From Thalassobaculum_A sp040219615 (GTDB taxonomy: Bacteria; Pseudomonadota; Alphaproteobacteria; Thalassobaculales; Thalassobaculaceae): a stretch of DNA of 64,000 bases. The notes under the pieces were generated by a model. The model ran no database searches and was not told the DNA's origin. It saw only the letters and a list, made by a program, of their open reading frames with translations. Shown one piece after another: positions 35,837 through 46,245 of the stretch; the stretch's first letter is position 1; every line of letters begins with the position of its first letter. The stretch is from contig NZ_JAVJSE010000037.1 in the NCBI RefSeq assembly GCF_040219615.1, positions 1 through 64,000 on the forward strand, in the 5' to 3' direction. Made by a program: the position numbers and the translations under genes.

Positions 35837-35950
35837 GCGCCCGGCCGGGGCACGAGCCGCCCGGTTTCGGCGGCCCGCGTCCGGTCCGGGCGTGGTACAG
35901 GAGCGGTGTCGCAGGGAACGGGTCGAAACGACCCGCCGGCAGGGTTGCCG

Positions 35951-36826
35951 CTACTCCGCTGCGATCTTGTCCTGGGTCCTGGTCTCGAAGTCGCCGGCAT
36001 CGTGGCGCTCGTGCAGCTGCTCGGCCTCCGGACCGGAGAGCCGGTTGACCATGCGGCCGCGGATCACCGCCGGGCGCCGGGCGATCTGCTGCTGCCAGCG
36101 CACCACGTTGGTGTAGCTGTGGGCCTCCAGGAAGGTGGCGGAATCGTTGTAGATCGTCCCGGCCACTAGGTTGCCGTACCAGGGCCAGATCGCCATGTCG
36201 GCGATCGAGTACTCGTCGCCCGCCATGTACTCGTTGTCCGCCAGCCGGCGGTCCAGCACGTCGAGCTGGCGCTTGGTCTCCATGGCGAAGCGGTCGATCG
36301 CGTATTCGATCTTCAACGGGGCGTAGGCGTAGAAATGCCCGAAGCCGCCGCCGAGATACGGCGCGCTGCCCATCTGCCAGAACAGCCAGTTCAGGGCCTC
36401 GGTCCGCTTGCCGTGATCCTTGGGCAGGAACGCCCCGAACTTCTCGGCCAGGTACAGCAGGATCGAGCCGGACTCGAACACCCGGGTCGGCGGGCTGGTG
36501 CTGTGGTCCATCAGCGCCGGGATCTTGGAGTTCGGGTTGACCCCGACGAAGCCGCTGCCGAACTGGTCGCCGTTGCCGATCCGGATCGGCCAGGCGTCGT
36601 ATTCGGCGCCCGCATGCCCGAGCGCCAGCAGCTCCTCGAGCATCACCGTGACCTTCACGCCGTTCGGCGTCGCGAGCGAGTAGAGCTGCAGCGGGTGCTT
36701 GCCGACCGGCAGTTCCTTGTCGTGGGTGGGGCCGGCGATCGGCCGGTTGATGCTGGCGAACCGGCCGCCGTTCTCCTTGTCCCATTTCCAGACGGCCGGC
36801 GGCGTGTAGCCCGACGTATCGTTCAT
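35951..36826 (-). CDS. yghU: YghU-type glutathione transferase / disulfide-bond oxidoreductase
   Basis: The 291-residue protein matches the YghU subgroup over its length: YTPPAVWKWD and GGRFASINRPIAGPTH near the start, LYSLATPNGVKVTVMLEEL as the thioredoxin-like strand and helix, VNPNSKIPALMDH, FESGSILLYLAEK, and a C-terminal helical domain with SIADMAIWPWYGNL. YghU proteins bind two glutathiones per monomer and have disulfide-bond reductase activity. They lack the classical catalytic Cys or Tyr. ATG36826 is the start; upstream codons are out of character. Confidence 0.93.
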   Translation of the reverse strand: MNDTSGYTPPAVWKWDKENGGRFASINRPIAGPTHDKELPVGKHPLQLYSLATPNGVKVTVMLEELLALGHAGAEYDAWPIRIGNGDQFGSGFVGVNPNSKIPALMDHSTSPPTRVFESGSILLYLAEKFGAFLPKDHGKRTEALNWLFWQMGSAPYLGGGFGHFYAYAPLKIEYAIDRFAMETKRQLDVLDRRLADNEYMAGDEYSIADMAIWPWYGNLVAGTIYNDSATFLEAHSYTNVVRWQQQIARRPAVIRGRMVNRLSGPEAEQLHERHDAGDFETRTQDKIAAE

Positions 36827-37147
36827 CTGCTGGCTTCCGTTCGTTGTTCTGCGTTGTGACAGATGGGATGCCGCCGGGCGGTTTCGACCGGTGGCCGCCA
36901 TCCGGCGGGTCGACCCGCCTGCTTTTGCGCGGCATGGCTGTTTTCCGGCAATGCTAGGACGGCTGCCACAGCCGCGCCAAGCCTCGATTTCCGGGCCCGG
37001 CGACGCCCCGCGCCCTCGGCTCGCGGCGTCGCCGGCATTGCCGTTGTTCCGCACGGGCAAGGATCGGCGGCCTTGCCATGAAGGCGCTGGCGGGCGCCGC
37101 CGCAGCCGCTATCGTGGCGGGCAGCGACGACATCGACCGGGGACGTC
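36827..37147. other. Divergent intergenic spacer
   Basis: About 320 bases separate the YghU-like gene from the racemase-fold gene on the opposite strand. No promoter box, repeat or small gene could be supported; short frames present here have no ribosome site. Confidence 0.4.
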
Positions 37148-37936
37148 ATGACGCAGAACGACAACTGGGGCTGGAAGGCCCGGCTCGGCATGTTCATCGT
37201 CTCCAGCGAGGCGGTGCCGGAGGCCGAGTGGTGGGCGATGGCGCCGCCGCATGTCTCGGTGCACGCCGCGCGGGTGACCGCGAAGGCGCCCTGGGCGCGC
37301 TGGCGCGACGACCGCTCCGGCGTCGAGCTGGCCGACGACCTGGCGCGCGGTGCCGCCCAGTTCGCCGCCATGCGGCTGTCGGCGGTGGTGCTCGGCCACA
37401 GCTCCAGCAGCGTGCTCGGCGGATCGGGCTGGGACGAGGCGGTGGTCGCCGCACTGTCGGCGGCGGTCGCCCCGGGCACCGCGGTCACCACCAACGGCCT
37501 GGACTGCCAGGCGGGCCTGCGCGCCGCCGGGGTGCGGCGGCCGTTCGTGGTGGTGCCGGCCTGGTTCGACGAGGCGTTCGCGGTTGCGGCCGCCGGCTAT
37601 TTCGCGGACCGCGGCTTCGACCCGGCCGGGCATCTGCGCTACGACCCCGGCCGCAAGTGGCGCGACATGGCGCCCGGCGAACTGTATCCGGCCGGCATGG
37701 GCTTCGAGCAGGAGGTCGAACCGCTGTACGCGCAGATCCGCACCGCCTGTCCGGCCGGCGCCGACGGCGTGCTGATCGCCGGCACCGGCTTCCGCTGCGT
37801 CGCCATCCTCGACGCCCTGGAGCAGGACCTGAAGCGCCCGGTGCTGTCGGCCAACCAGGCGAGCCTGTGGCGCGGCCTGCGGCTGAGCGGCGTGCACACG
37901 CCGGTCGCGGGCTACGGCAGCCTGCTGCGGCTGTGA
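37148..37936 (+). CDS. Asp/Glu racemase/maleate isomerase-fold protein lacking catalytic cysteines
   Basis: The 262-residue protein follows the maleate isomerase/racemase layout (VVLGHSSSSVLGG near residues 81-92, then GVLIAGTGFRCVAILDALE near 207-225 and a C-terminal VLSANQASLWRGLRLSGV). In catalytic members the first motif contains Cys (ACTSGS-like) and the second Cys-Thr (SCTN-like). Here the first position is His/Ser (HSSSS, 84-88) and the second is Gly (212), with the only nearby Cys shifted to 217. So it is either a changed chemistry or a binding protein. It is about 100 bases upstream of an SDR gene. It is related to the isomerase gene at 15976. Confidence 0.72.
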   Translation: MTQNDNWGWKARLGMFIVSSEAVPEAEWWAMAPPHVSVHAARVTAKAPWARWRDDRSGVELADDLARGAAQFAAMRLSAVVLGHSSSSVLGGSGWDEAVVAALSAAVAPGTAVTTNGLDCQAGLRAAGVRRPFVVVPAWFDEAFAVAAAGYFADRGFDPAGHLRYDPGRKWRDMAPGELYPAGMGFEQEVEPLYAQIRTACPAGADGVLIAGTGFRCVAILDALEQDLKRPVLSANQASLWRGLRLSGVHTPVAGYGSLLRL

Positions 37937-38040
37937 ACGCGCGCCGCCGGTGAACACGCGTCTGGAGAACCCGGCGCGCGGCGGCTAGCATCCTGCCCGC
38001 GCGGCGCCGAGACGCCGCGGATGCGGACGGGAGGAACGGC

Positions 38041-38793
38041 ATGGAACTCAGGGGCGCGGTCGCGCTGGTGACCGGCGGCAACGGCGGGCTCGGGCAGCGG
38101 ATCTGCCACGCGCTGGCGGCCGAGGGGGTCGACATCGCCGTGATGTACGCCCGCAGCCAGGAGCAGGCCGAGGCGGTCGCCTCAGAAGTGGCCGACCAGC
38201 ACCGCGTCCGGGCCAGGGCGTTCGCCTGCGACATCACCGACGGCGCGGAAGTCGGGCGGCTGGTGGCCGACGTGACGGGGCATTTCGGCCGGCTCGACAT
38301 CCTGGTGAACGACGCCGCCTACAACAAGGCGATCCCGTTCCAGGATCTCGACAACCTGACCGAGGAGGAGTGGGACAAGATCCTGGCGGTCAACCTAACC
38401 GGCCCGATGCGCCTCACCAAGGCGGTGGCGCCGGTGATGAAGGCCCAGGGCGGCGGGCGGATCGTCAACATCGCCTCGGTCGCCGGCCTCGGCCCGACCG
38501 GCTCGTCGATCGCCTATGCGGTGTCCAAGGCCGGGCTGATCCACCTGACCCGCTGCATGGCGGTTGCGCTGGCGCCGGAGACCCTGGTGAACTGCGTGGC
38601 GCCCGGCCTGCTGGAGGGCACCCGCGCGACCGCCAACCTGCGCAACGAGCAGATCGAGCGCGCCAACGCCGGCGCCCTGCTGAAGAAGGCCGCCGACAAG
38701 GACGACTGCGCCGACATGGTGGTCACCATGTGCCGGACCGAGACCATGACCGGCCAGACCGTGGTGATCGATGCCGGGCGGCTGTTCCACTGA
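38041..38793 (+). CDS. Short-chain dehydrogenase/reductase (SDR) family oxidoreductase
   Basis: The 250-residue length is classical. The NAD(P)-binding motif VTGGNGGLG (residues 11-19) differs slightly from TGxxxGxG by extra Gly. Catalytic residues are Ser in NIASVAGLG, Tyr and Lys in YAVSKAG near 160-164. The order NDAAYN and CVAPGLLEGTRAT resembles FabG-like 3-oxoacyl reductases, but many SDRs share it. ATG38041 follows GGGAGG. It may form an operon with the racemase-fold gene 104 bases upstream. The substrate is unknown. Confidence 0.93.
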   Translation: MELRGAVALVTGGNGGLGQRICHALAAEGVDIAVMYARSQEQAEAVASEVADQHRVRARAFACDITDGAEVGRLVADVTGHFGRLDILVNDAAYNKAIPFQDLDNLTEEEWDKILAVNLTGPMRLTKAVAPVMKAQGGGRIVNIASVAGLGPTGSSIAYAVSKAGLIHLTRCMAVALAPETLVNCVAPGLLEGTRATANLRNEQIERANAGALLKKAADKDDCADMVVTMCRTETMTGQTVVIDAGRLFH

Positions 38794-38909
38794 GGGGGGG
38801 GCGACGAGGGCCGTACGACCGGTCGCCGCCCGGTTGATCGACCTCAAGGCGCCGCTTTCGGTTCCGCGATAGTCGGGGGGCTGCCGCCCCGACCGGTCCC
38901 GGATCCGCC

Positions 38910-40130
38910 ATGCCCGACACCGTCTCGCCCTCCGTACTCGGAATCCTGCTGATCGGGCTGGTCGCGGTGCTGGCGGCGCCGATGCGGGCGGTGCTCGGGC
39001 GGCTAGGGCTGCCGGACGTGGTCGGTTACATCCTGCTCGGTCTTGCCCTCGGCGCGGTCGACTGGCGGTTCCGCCTCCTGACCGGCGAGACCCGGCACGG
39101 CCTCGACATGCTGGCGGCGGCGGGGGTCGTCCTGCTGCTGTTCCGTGCCGGGCTGGAGAGCCACCCGGCCAAGCTCATGCGCCAGCTGCCGCGTGCCAGC
39201 CTCGCGCTGCTCGGCAACGTGGTGGCCAGTGCCGGGCTCGGCTACGTCGCCTGCGTGTGGCTGCTGGGTATCGGGACGATCCCGGCGGTGTTCGTGGCGA
39301 TCGCCTTGTCGGCGACCAGCGTGGGGGTGTCGCTGGCAGTCTGGCGCGAGGCCGGCGCCCTGGCGTCCGAGCAGGGCGCCCTGCTGCTGGATCTCGCCGA
39401 ACTCGACGACGTCGCCGCGGTGTTCCTGCTGGCCGTGGTGCTGGCGCTGGCGCCGGTGCTGAACGGCAACGCAGACGGCGAGACCCTGCCGCAGCTGCTG
39501 GTCGCGGCCGGTTGGCTCGCGGTGAAGCTGACCCTGTTCGGCGCGGCCTGCCTGGCCTTCGCGACCTGGCTGGAGCGGCCGCTGACCCGATGGTTCGCGC
39601 GGCTCGACAACGACCCGGTGCCGATCGTCCCGGTGGCCGGCATTGCCTTCGTCATCGCCGCGATCTCCGACTGGCTCGGTTTCTCGCTCGCCATCGGGGC
39701 GCTCGCCGCCGGGCTGGCCTTCAGCCGCGATCCCGAGCGCGTGCGACTGGATGCCGGCTTCGACGTGGTCTCCCGGCTGTTCGTGCCGTTCTTCTTCGTC
39801 GGCATCGGTCTGGACGTCGCGGTCGATGCCCTGCCGGGGGCCCTGCCCGTCGGCGCCCTGCTGCTCGCGGTGGCCGTCGTCGGCAAGGTCGCCGGGACCG
39901 CCCTGCCGCTGGCCTGTGGGGTCGGCGGGGCCGGCGCGCTGCTGATCGGCGTCAGCATGGTGCCGCGCGCCGAGATCGCGATGATCGTGATGGATCGCGG
40001 CCGTGCGCTCGGCGACTGGGCGGTGCCGCCCGGGATCTATGCCGGGATGGTGGTGGTGACACTGGGCAGCTGCCTGCTGGCGCCGCCGCTGGTGGCGCTG
40101 CTGCTGCGGCGCCGGCCGCCGCCCGGGTGA
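38910..40130 (+). CDS. Kef/CPA2-type cation:proton antiporter
   Basis: The 406-residue integral membrane protein has about 11-12 hydrophobic segments. Motifs include LGRLGLPDVVGYILLGLALG in the second segment, LLLFRAGLESHPAKL, SATSVGVSLAVWRE and LLLDLAELDDVAAVFLLAVVL, where the two acidic residues in the DD pair match the transport site of CPA2 exchangers. It lacks the C-terminal TrkA-N regulatory domains of KefB/C, so it is a core antiporter only. ATG38910 gives the first segment immediately. Confidence 0.88.
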   Translation: MPDTVSPSVLGILLIGLVAVLAAPMRAVLGRLGLPDVVGYILLGLALGAVDWRFRLLTGETRHGLDMLAAAGVVLLLFRAGLESHPAKLMRQLPRASLALLGNVVASAGLGYVACVWLLGIGTIPAVFVAIALSATSVGVSLAVWREAGALASEQGALLLDLAELDDVAAVFLLAVVLALAPVLNGNADGETLPQLLVAAGWLAVKLTLFGAACLAFATWLERPLTRWFARLDNDPVPIVPVAGIAFVIAAISDWLGFSLAIGALAAGLAFSRDPERVRLDAGFDVVSRLFVPFFFVGIGLDVAVDALPGALPVGALLLAVAVVGKVAGTALPLACGVGGAGALLIGVSMVPRAEIAMIVMDRGRALGDWAVPPGIYAGMVVVTLGSCLLAPPLVALLLRRRPPPG

Positions 40131-40327
40131 GCCGGCCGGCGGCGTCGAGTACGGGGCCGCCGCAAGCATGATCGCAATCCCCCTTGCGCGCCCGTGGCGG
40201 CGATGAAAATCGCGGTGGCCGGATGCCGGCGTCCGCGCCTAGAGTAAAGCCCCTCCCATGCCGTGCGCCTGCCCGTCCGGGCCGGCTGCCCGCCGCCTTC
40301 AGCCGCCACCAGTCCCGGGGCACCGCC

Positions 40328-41935
40328 ATGACCGATAAGACCGAAGACCTCCGCAGCTATGCCGGCGAGGAGCGCATCCGCAAGGGCACCCAGGCCGGGA
40401 TGCCGCCGGTCGACCCGGCGACCAGGCGCGACCGCGGCGACGGGCCGTTCGATCGGCTGATCCTGCGCGGCGCCACCATCATCGACGGCACCGGCGCGCC
40501 GCCGATCAGCCCGGCCGACATCGTCATCGAGGGCGGCCGGATCGCCGCGATCGAGAAGGTCGGCCTGCCGCGCAAGCTGTCCCCCGATTCCCGCCGCCCG
40601 GCCAAGGGCGACCGCGAGATCGACTGCCGCGGCAAATACGTGACCCCGGGTTTCGTCGACTGCCACGCCCATATCGGCGTGCCCTACCACGCGCTGTCCG
40701 GGCCGATGGCGCCGGCCGACTACGTCTACAAGCTGTGGCTGGCGCATGGCGTGACGACGGTGCGGGAGATGGGCTGCTTCAACGGCCTGGGCTGGACCCT
40801 CGACCAGAAGGCCAAGGCGGCGTCCGGCGAGATCGCCGCCCCGCGGATCCTGGCCTATCCGTATTTCCCGGCCGTCAACGACATGCTGAAGACCATCCAC
40901 ACCCCGGCCCAGGCGCGCGAGTGGCTGCGTGCGGTCAAGGCCCGCGGGGCCGACGGCATCAAGTTCTTCGGCGCGCCGCCGGCGATCATGCAGGCGGCCC
41001 TGGACGAGTGCCGCGAGCTCGGCCTGCGGTCGGGCTGCCACCACGCCCAGCAGGCGGTCACCCGGATGAACAGCCTGACCACCGCGCGCTGGGGCCTGAC
41101 GAGCCAGGAGCACTACTACGGGCTCGGCGAGGCGCTGTTCGAGAACCGGCTGATCCAGGACTACTCGCCGGAATACGACTACGGCGACGAGTATTTCCGG
41201 TTCTCCTTCGCCGGCCAGACCTTCAAGCAGGCGGCCGCTCCCGGCAGCGCCAAGTGGAACGCGGTGATGGACGAGTACCTGGAGCTCGGCTTCAGCTTCG
41301 TGCCGACCTTCACGATCTACGACGCCAACCGCGACCTGATGCGCACCCGGCGGGCCGACTGGCACGACGCCTACACCTACGCCAGCCTGTGGACCTTCTA
41401 CCAGCCGGACGGCGGCGGCCACGGCAGCTACTGGCACCGCTGGTCGACCACCAACGAGGTCGAGTGGAAGCAGAACTACCGGCTGTGGATGCAGTTCATC
41501 AACGAGTTCAAGAACCGCGGCGGCCGGGTCGCCACCGGCTCCGACTCCGGCTTCATCTTCCAGACCTTCGGCTTCGGCTTCATCCGCGAGCTGGAGCTGC
41601 TGCAGGAGGCCGGGTTCACCCCGCTCGAGGTGCTGCGCTCGGCCACCATCCAGGGGGCGGAGCTGCTGGACGTGGCCGACGAGGTCGGCAGCATCGAGGT
41701 CGGCAAGGCCGCCGACCTGCTGGTGCACGACCAGAACCCGCTGGCCGACTTCAAGCTGCTGTACGCCACCGGCGCCATGCGGCTGAACCAGGAGACCAAC
41801 AAGGTCGAATGGCCGCGGATCCTGCGCCACACCATCAAGGGCGGCATCGTCTACGACGTCGAGGAACTGCTGGCCGACGTCCGCGACATGGTGGCCGAGA
41901 GCCGGCGCGCCTCGCCCGAGCTGCCGCGGCCCTGA
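40328..41935 (+). CDS. Metal-dependent amidohydrolase family protein
   Basis: The 535-residue protein has an amidohydrolase barrel: composite domain GATIIDGTGAPPI, then the metal motif DCHAHIG with His113 and His115, a lysine-containing stretch (GADGIKFFGAPPA), GCHHAQQ in the barrel and a late Asp in ATGSDSGF. The C-terminal composite strand is VGKAADLLVHDQNPL. The first 35 residues are an added arm. The substrate is unknown; long members include dipeptidases and hydantoinase-like enzymes. ATG40328 gives a start inside the arm. The CobW gene follows 23 bases later. Confidence 0.88.
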   Translation: MTDKTEDLRSYAGEERIRKGTQAGMPPVDPATRRDRGDGPFDRLILRGATIIDGTGAPPISPADIVIEGGRIAAIEKVGLPRKLSPDSRRPAKGDREIDCRGKYVTPGFVDCHAHIGVPYHALSGPMAPADYVYKLWLAHGVTTVREMGCFNGLGWTLDQKAKAASGEIAAPRILAYPYFPAVNDMLKTIHTPAQAREWLRAVKARGADGIKFFGAPPAIMQAALDECRELGLRSGCHHAQQAVTRMNSLTTARWGLTSQEHYYGLGEALFENRLIQDYSPEYDYGDEYFRFSFAGQTFKQAAAPGSAKWNAVMDEYLELGFSFVPTFTIYDANRDLMRTRRADWHDAYTYASLWTFYQPDGGGHGSYWHRWSTTNEVEWKQNYRLWMQFINEFKNRGGRVATGSDSGFIFQTFGFGFIRELELLQEAGFTPLEVLRSATIQGAELLDVADEVGSIEVGKAADLLVHDQNPLADFKLLYATGAMRLNQETNKVEWPRILRHTIKGGIVYDVEELLADVRDMVAESRRASPELPRP

Positions 41936-41958
41936 TTCCGGCTCGGGGCCGCCGCCGC

Positions 41959-42930
41959 ATGGCGACCGACTTCCACGTCCTGGCGGGCTTCCTGGGCAGC
42001 GGGAAGACCACCCTGCTGCTCGACTTCCTGGCCACGCCGGAGGGCGCCGACACCGCCGTGCTGGTCAACGACGTCGGCGCCATCGACGTCGACGGCGCGG
42101 TGGTGGCGTCGTCCGGCGACATGCCGGTCGCGTTCCTGTCGAACGGCTGCGTGTGCTGCTCGATCGGCAACGACCTGGTCGCCACCGTCGACGACCTGGT
42201 CTACGGCCGGATCGACGCCGGGCTGCCGCCGTTCCGGCGGATGATCCTGGAGTGCAGCGGGCTGTCGCGGCCGGGCCCGATCATCCGCTCGCTGGCCGAC
42301 CTCGGCGCCCACGACTTCCGGGTGCGGGTGCTGTCGACCTTCGACGCCGGCCAGGGGGCCGAGCACGCCGCGAATTTCGAGGAGGCGGCGGCCCAGCTGG
42401 CGGCGGCCCAGACCGTGGTGCTGACCAAGCTCGATGCCGACGGCGCGCCGGCGGCCGGCGATGCGGCCGCCGCGGCGCGGGCGGTCAACCCGCTCGCCCA
42501 GCTCGTGGCCGAGCCGGACCGGGCGAGGCGGGCCGTCGCGGCGTTCGCCGCGCCGGGCGGCGGCGTCGCGCCGACTGCCGATCCGGCGGCGGAGCCGGGC
42601 GGCCTGCGCGGCATGCGCCATCCGCGCATCGGGGTGTTCCTGGCGACCGTTCCCCCGGGCCTCGAATGGGACGCGGTGGCGCACTGGATCGAGGACGTTG
42701 CGGCGCGCTGCGGCGACCGGCTGCTGCGCATGAAGGGGCCGGTCGCGGTCGCCGGGGTCGACGGCCCGCTGCTGATCCAGGGGGTCGGCACGATCTTCGG
42801 CCCGCCGATGCGGCTGCGGCCGGGCGCGGCCGGCGATCCCGGCTCGGTGGTGATCATCGCCCGCGACCTGCCGCGCGCCGAACTGGCCGAGGCCTGCGCG
42901 CCGCACGGGGTGGCGGTGGTGGAGACCTGA
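41959..42930 (+). CDS. CobW/COG0523 family GTPase (metallochaperone)
   Basis: The 323-residue protein has Walker A GFLGSGKTT at residues 10-18, the metal-binding GCVCC motif with Cys64, 66 and 67, and a NKxD-like TKLDAD near 155. Length and the C-terminal CobW_C domain (VGTIFGPPMRL) are normal. COG0523 proteins deliver zinc or cobalt to client enzymes. Following an amidohydrolase by 23 bases, it could insert the metal of that enzyme, which is a genomic-context inference. There is no histidine-rich stretch. Confidence 0.9.
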   Translation: MATDFHVLAGFLGSGKTTLLLDFLATPEGADTAVLVNDVGAIDVDGAVVASSGDMPVAFLSNGCVCCSIGNDLVATVDDLVYGRIDAGLPPFRRMILECSGLSRPGPIIRSLADLGAHDFRVRVLSTFDAGQGAEHAANFEEAAAQLAAAQTVVLTKLDADGAPAAGDAAAAARAVNPLAQLVAEPDRARRAVAAFAAPGGGVAPTADPAAEPGGLRGMRHPRIGVFLATVPPGLEWDAVAHWIEDVAARCGDRLLRMKGPVAVAGVDGPLLIQGVGTIFGPPMRLRPGAAGDPGSVVIIARDLPRAELAEACAPHGVAVVET

Positions 42931-42942
42931 GGCATTGAATTC

Positions 42943-42958
42943 GTCATCAATCGATGAC
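42943..42958. promoter_or_regulatory. Palindromic operator upstream of vapBC
   Basis: GTCATC-AATC-GATGAC is a perfect 6-base-arm inverted repeat, 27 bases before the antitoxin start, between the CobW stop and the GGAGGAG ribosome site. VapBC complexes usually repress their own promoter through such sites; binding is inferred. Confidence 0.55.
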
Positions 42959-42984
42959 AGATTCGTGCCTGGAGGAGTCCTCGG

Positions 42985-43182
42985 ATGCGCACCACCCTGG
43001 CCCTGGATGACGATCTGGTCGAGAGGGCCCAGTCCCTGACCGGCCTGCAGGAGAAGTCGGCGCTGGTCCGCGAGGCCCTCAAGGCACTCATCGAACGGCA
43101 GAGCGCGCGTCGGTTGGCCCTGCTCGGCGGCACCGAGCCGGATCTGGCGGCACCGCCGCGGCGCCGGCCCGACACCGCGTGA
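42985..43182 (+). CDS. vapB: VapB-type antitoxin
   Basis: The 65-residue protein begins MRTTLALDDDLVERAQ, the VapB/ribbon-helix-helix-like DNA-binding start, with LTGLQEKSALVREALKALI as the helix region. The remainder is polar and would wrap around the toxin. It directly precedes the PIN-domain toxin with a GTGA overlap. It neutralises the toxin and represses the operon, probably via the palindrome at 42943. Confidence 0.92.
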   Translation: MRTTLALDDDLVERAQSLTGLQEKSALVREALKALIERQSARRLALLGGTEPDLAAPPRRRPDTA

Positions 43183-43547
43183 TCCTGGTCGATACATCGG
43201 TCTGGATCGACCATTTCAGGGTCGCCGACCGGGTCCTCGCCGACAGGCTCGGAAGCGTTCGGGTTCTGGTGCATCCGTTCGTGATCGGCGAGTTGGCGCT
43301 CGGCAATCTGCGACAGCGGCACGAGATCCTCGCCGCCCTCGCGGACCTGCCGCGGTCCGTGGTCGCGACGGACGCGGAAGTGCTTCACTTCGTGGAGCGC
43401 GAGTCCTTGTTCGGCAGGGGCATCGGCTACATCGACGCTCATCTGCTCGCGGCTGCGCGTCTTACGGCCGGCACGCGGCTCTGGACGCGCGACCGGCGGC
43501 TGCGGGCCGTTGCCGAGACGCTGGGAATCGGGTCGGCCGAGGCATAG
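43179..43547 (+). CDS. vapC: VapC-type PIN-domain toxin ribonuclease
   Basis: The 122-residue PIN domain has the acidic residues of the Mg2+ site: Asp5 in ILVDTSVWIDHF, a Glu in the second helix (VIGELALGNL), and Asp residues in GIGYIDAHLLAAARL and WTRDRRL. VapC cleaves RNA, often initiator tRNA or a ribosomal RNA loop; the target is unknown. GTG43179 overlaps the antitoxin stop. The pair sits between a housekeeping CobW gene and a methyltransferase gene, with ordinary GC content. Confidence 0.93.
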   Translation: MILVDTSVWIDHFRVADRVLADRLGSVRVLVHPFVIGELALGNLRQRHEILAALADLPRSVVATDAEVLHFVERESLFGRGIGYIDAHLLAAARLTAGTRLWTRDRRLRAVAETLGIGSAEA

Positions 43548-43553
43548 CCCCGG

Positions 43554-44342
43554 CTACGTCCGCTCGATCTCGTAGACCGCCTCGGAGTCCACGCCGTCCT
43601 GGAAGCCGGCCATGGTGCGGACGATGCGGGCGCGGTGGCGACAGGCCAGCCCCTCGATCTCGGCCGGCGGCACCGCCGCGTAGTGCAGGGCGGCCCGTTC
43701 GTCGCGGAAAACTGTGCCGTCGCGCAGCAGGCGATAGCGCATCCGGATCGTGCGGACCCCGCTGCCAGGATCGAACGTCATGCTCTCGGCGTCCTGGCGG
43801 ATCGAGAGTCCGCCGGACGGAAGCGGCCGATCGAACGACAGGCCGGCGAGTTCCGCGGGCGGCACATGGCGGGTCAGCAGGTCGTGGCGCGGAACATGGA
43901 TCACCAGGCGTCCGCCGCGGCGCAGGCTCTCGACCAGGCGGCCGAAGCAGGCTTCCCTGGCCCCGGCCGTCAGCAGGTGTGCGAAGCCGTAGTAGCCGAT
44001 GGCGATCAGATCGACGGCGCCGGTCGCGTCGAATGTGTCGAGCCGGGCCGCCCTTACGGCGATCGGACCCATGCCGGGCGTGGTCGCCAGCTCTCTCTTG
44101 AGTCCGGCGATGAAGAAGGGCGAGCTGTCGAAGGCGAGGATCCGCCGGCCCGGATGGGCCAATGCCTTGGCGATCCGGCCGGTACCGCAGGCCGCGTCCA
44201 CGATGCGGCCGCCGAGGGCGGCGGACAGCGCCCTGTAGTAGTCGAGATCGCCGGCGATGCTGGGTGCCGCGAACAGTCTGTCGTACAGTGCGGTGGCGAT
44301 GCCGCGACCAGCATAGAATGCGGTTCCGTCCTCCGGGAGCAC
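43554..44342 (-). CDS. Class I SAM-dependent methyltransferase
   Basis: The 262-residue protein has the SAM motif IVDAACGTGRIAKALA near residues 47-62 with acidic residue at the second strand (ILAFDSSPF), then DLIAIGYYGFAHL and LRRGGRLVIHVPRHD. It methylates an unidentified small molecule. The start is GTG44342; no in-frame ATG with a ribosome site lies nearby, so this is the weak point. It is convergent with VapC, 6 bases between stops, and divergent from the RNA helicase gene. Confidence 0.85.
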   Translation of the reverse strand: MLPEDGTAFYAGRGIATALYDRLFAAPSIAGDLDYYRALSAALGGRIVDAACGTGRIAKALAHPGRRILAFDSSPFFIAGLKRELATTPGMGPIAVRAARLDTFDATGAVDLIAIGYYGFAHLLTAGAREACFGRLVESLRRGGRLVIHVPRHDLLTRHVPPAELAGLSFDRPLPSGGLSIRQDAESMTFDPGSGVRTIRMRYRLLRDGTVFRDERAALHYAAVPPAEIEGLACRHRARIVRTMAGFQDGVDSEAVYEIERT

Positions 44343-44427
44343 GCAAAGTTCCTCATGGTCCGTGACATTCCCCGTTCACTCCTGTCATAAGGCGCCCCTC
44401 CGCGTCCATCGCCAGTCGAGGTCCCGC

Positions 44428-46227
<1,800 letters not shown>

Positions 46228-46245
46228 CCTGACGCGGGCGGGCGC

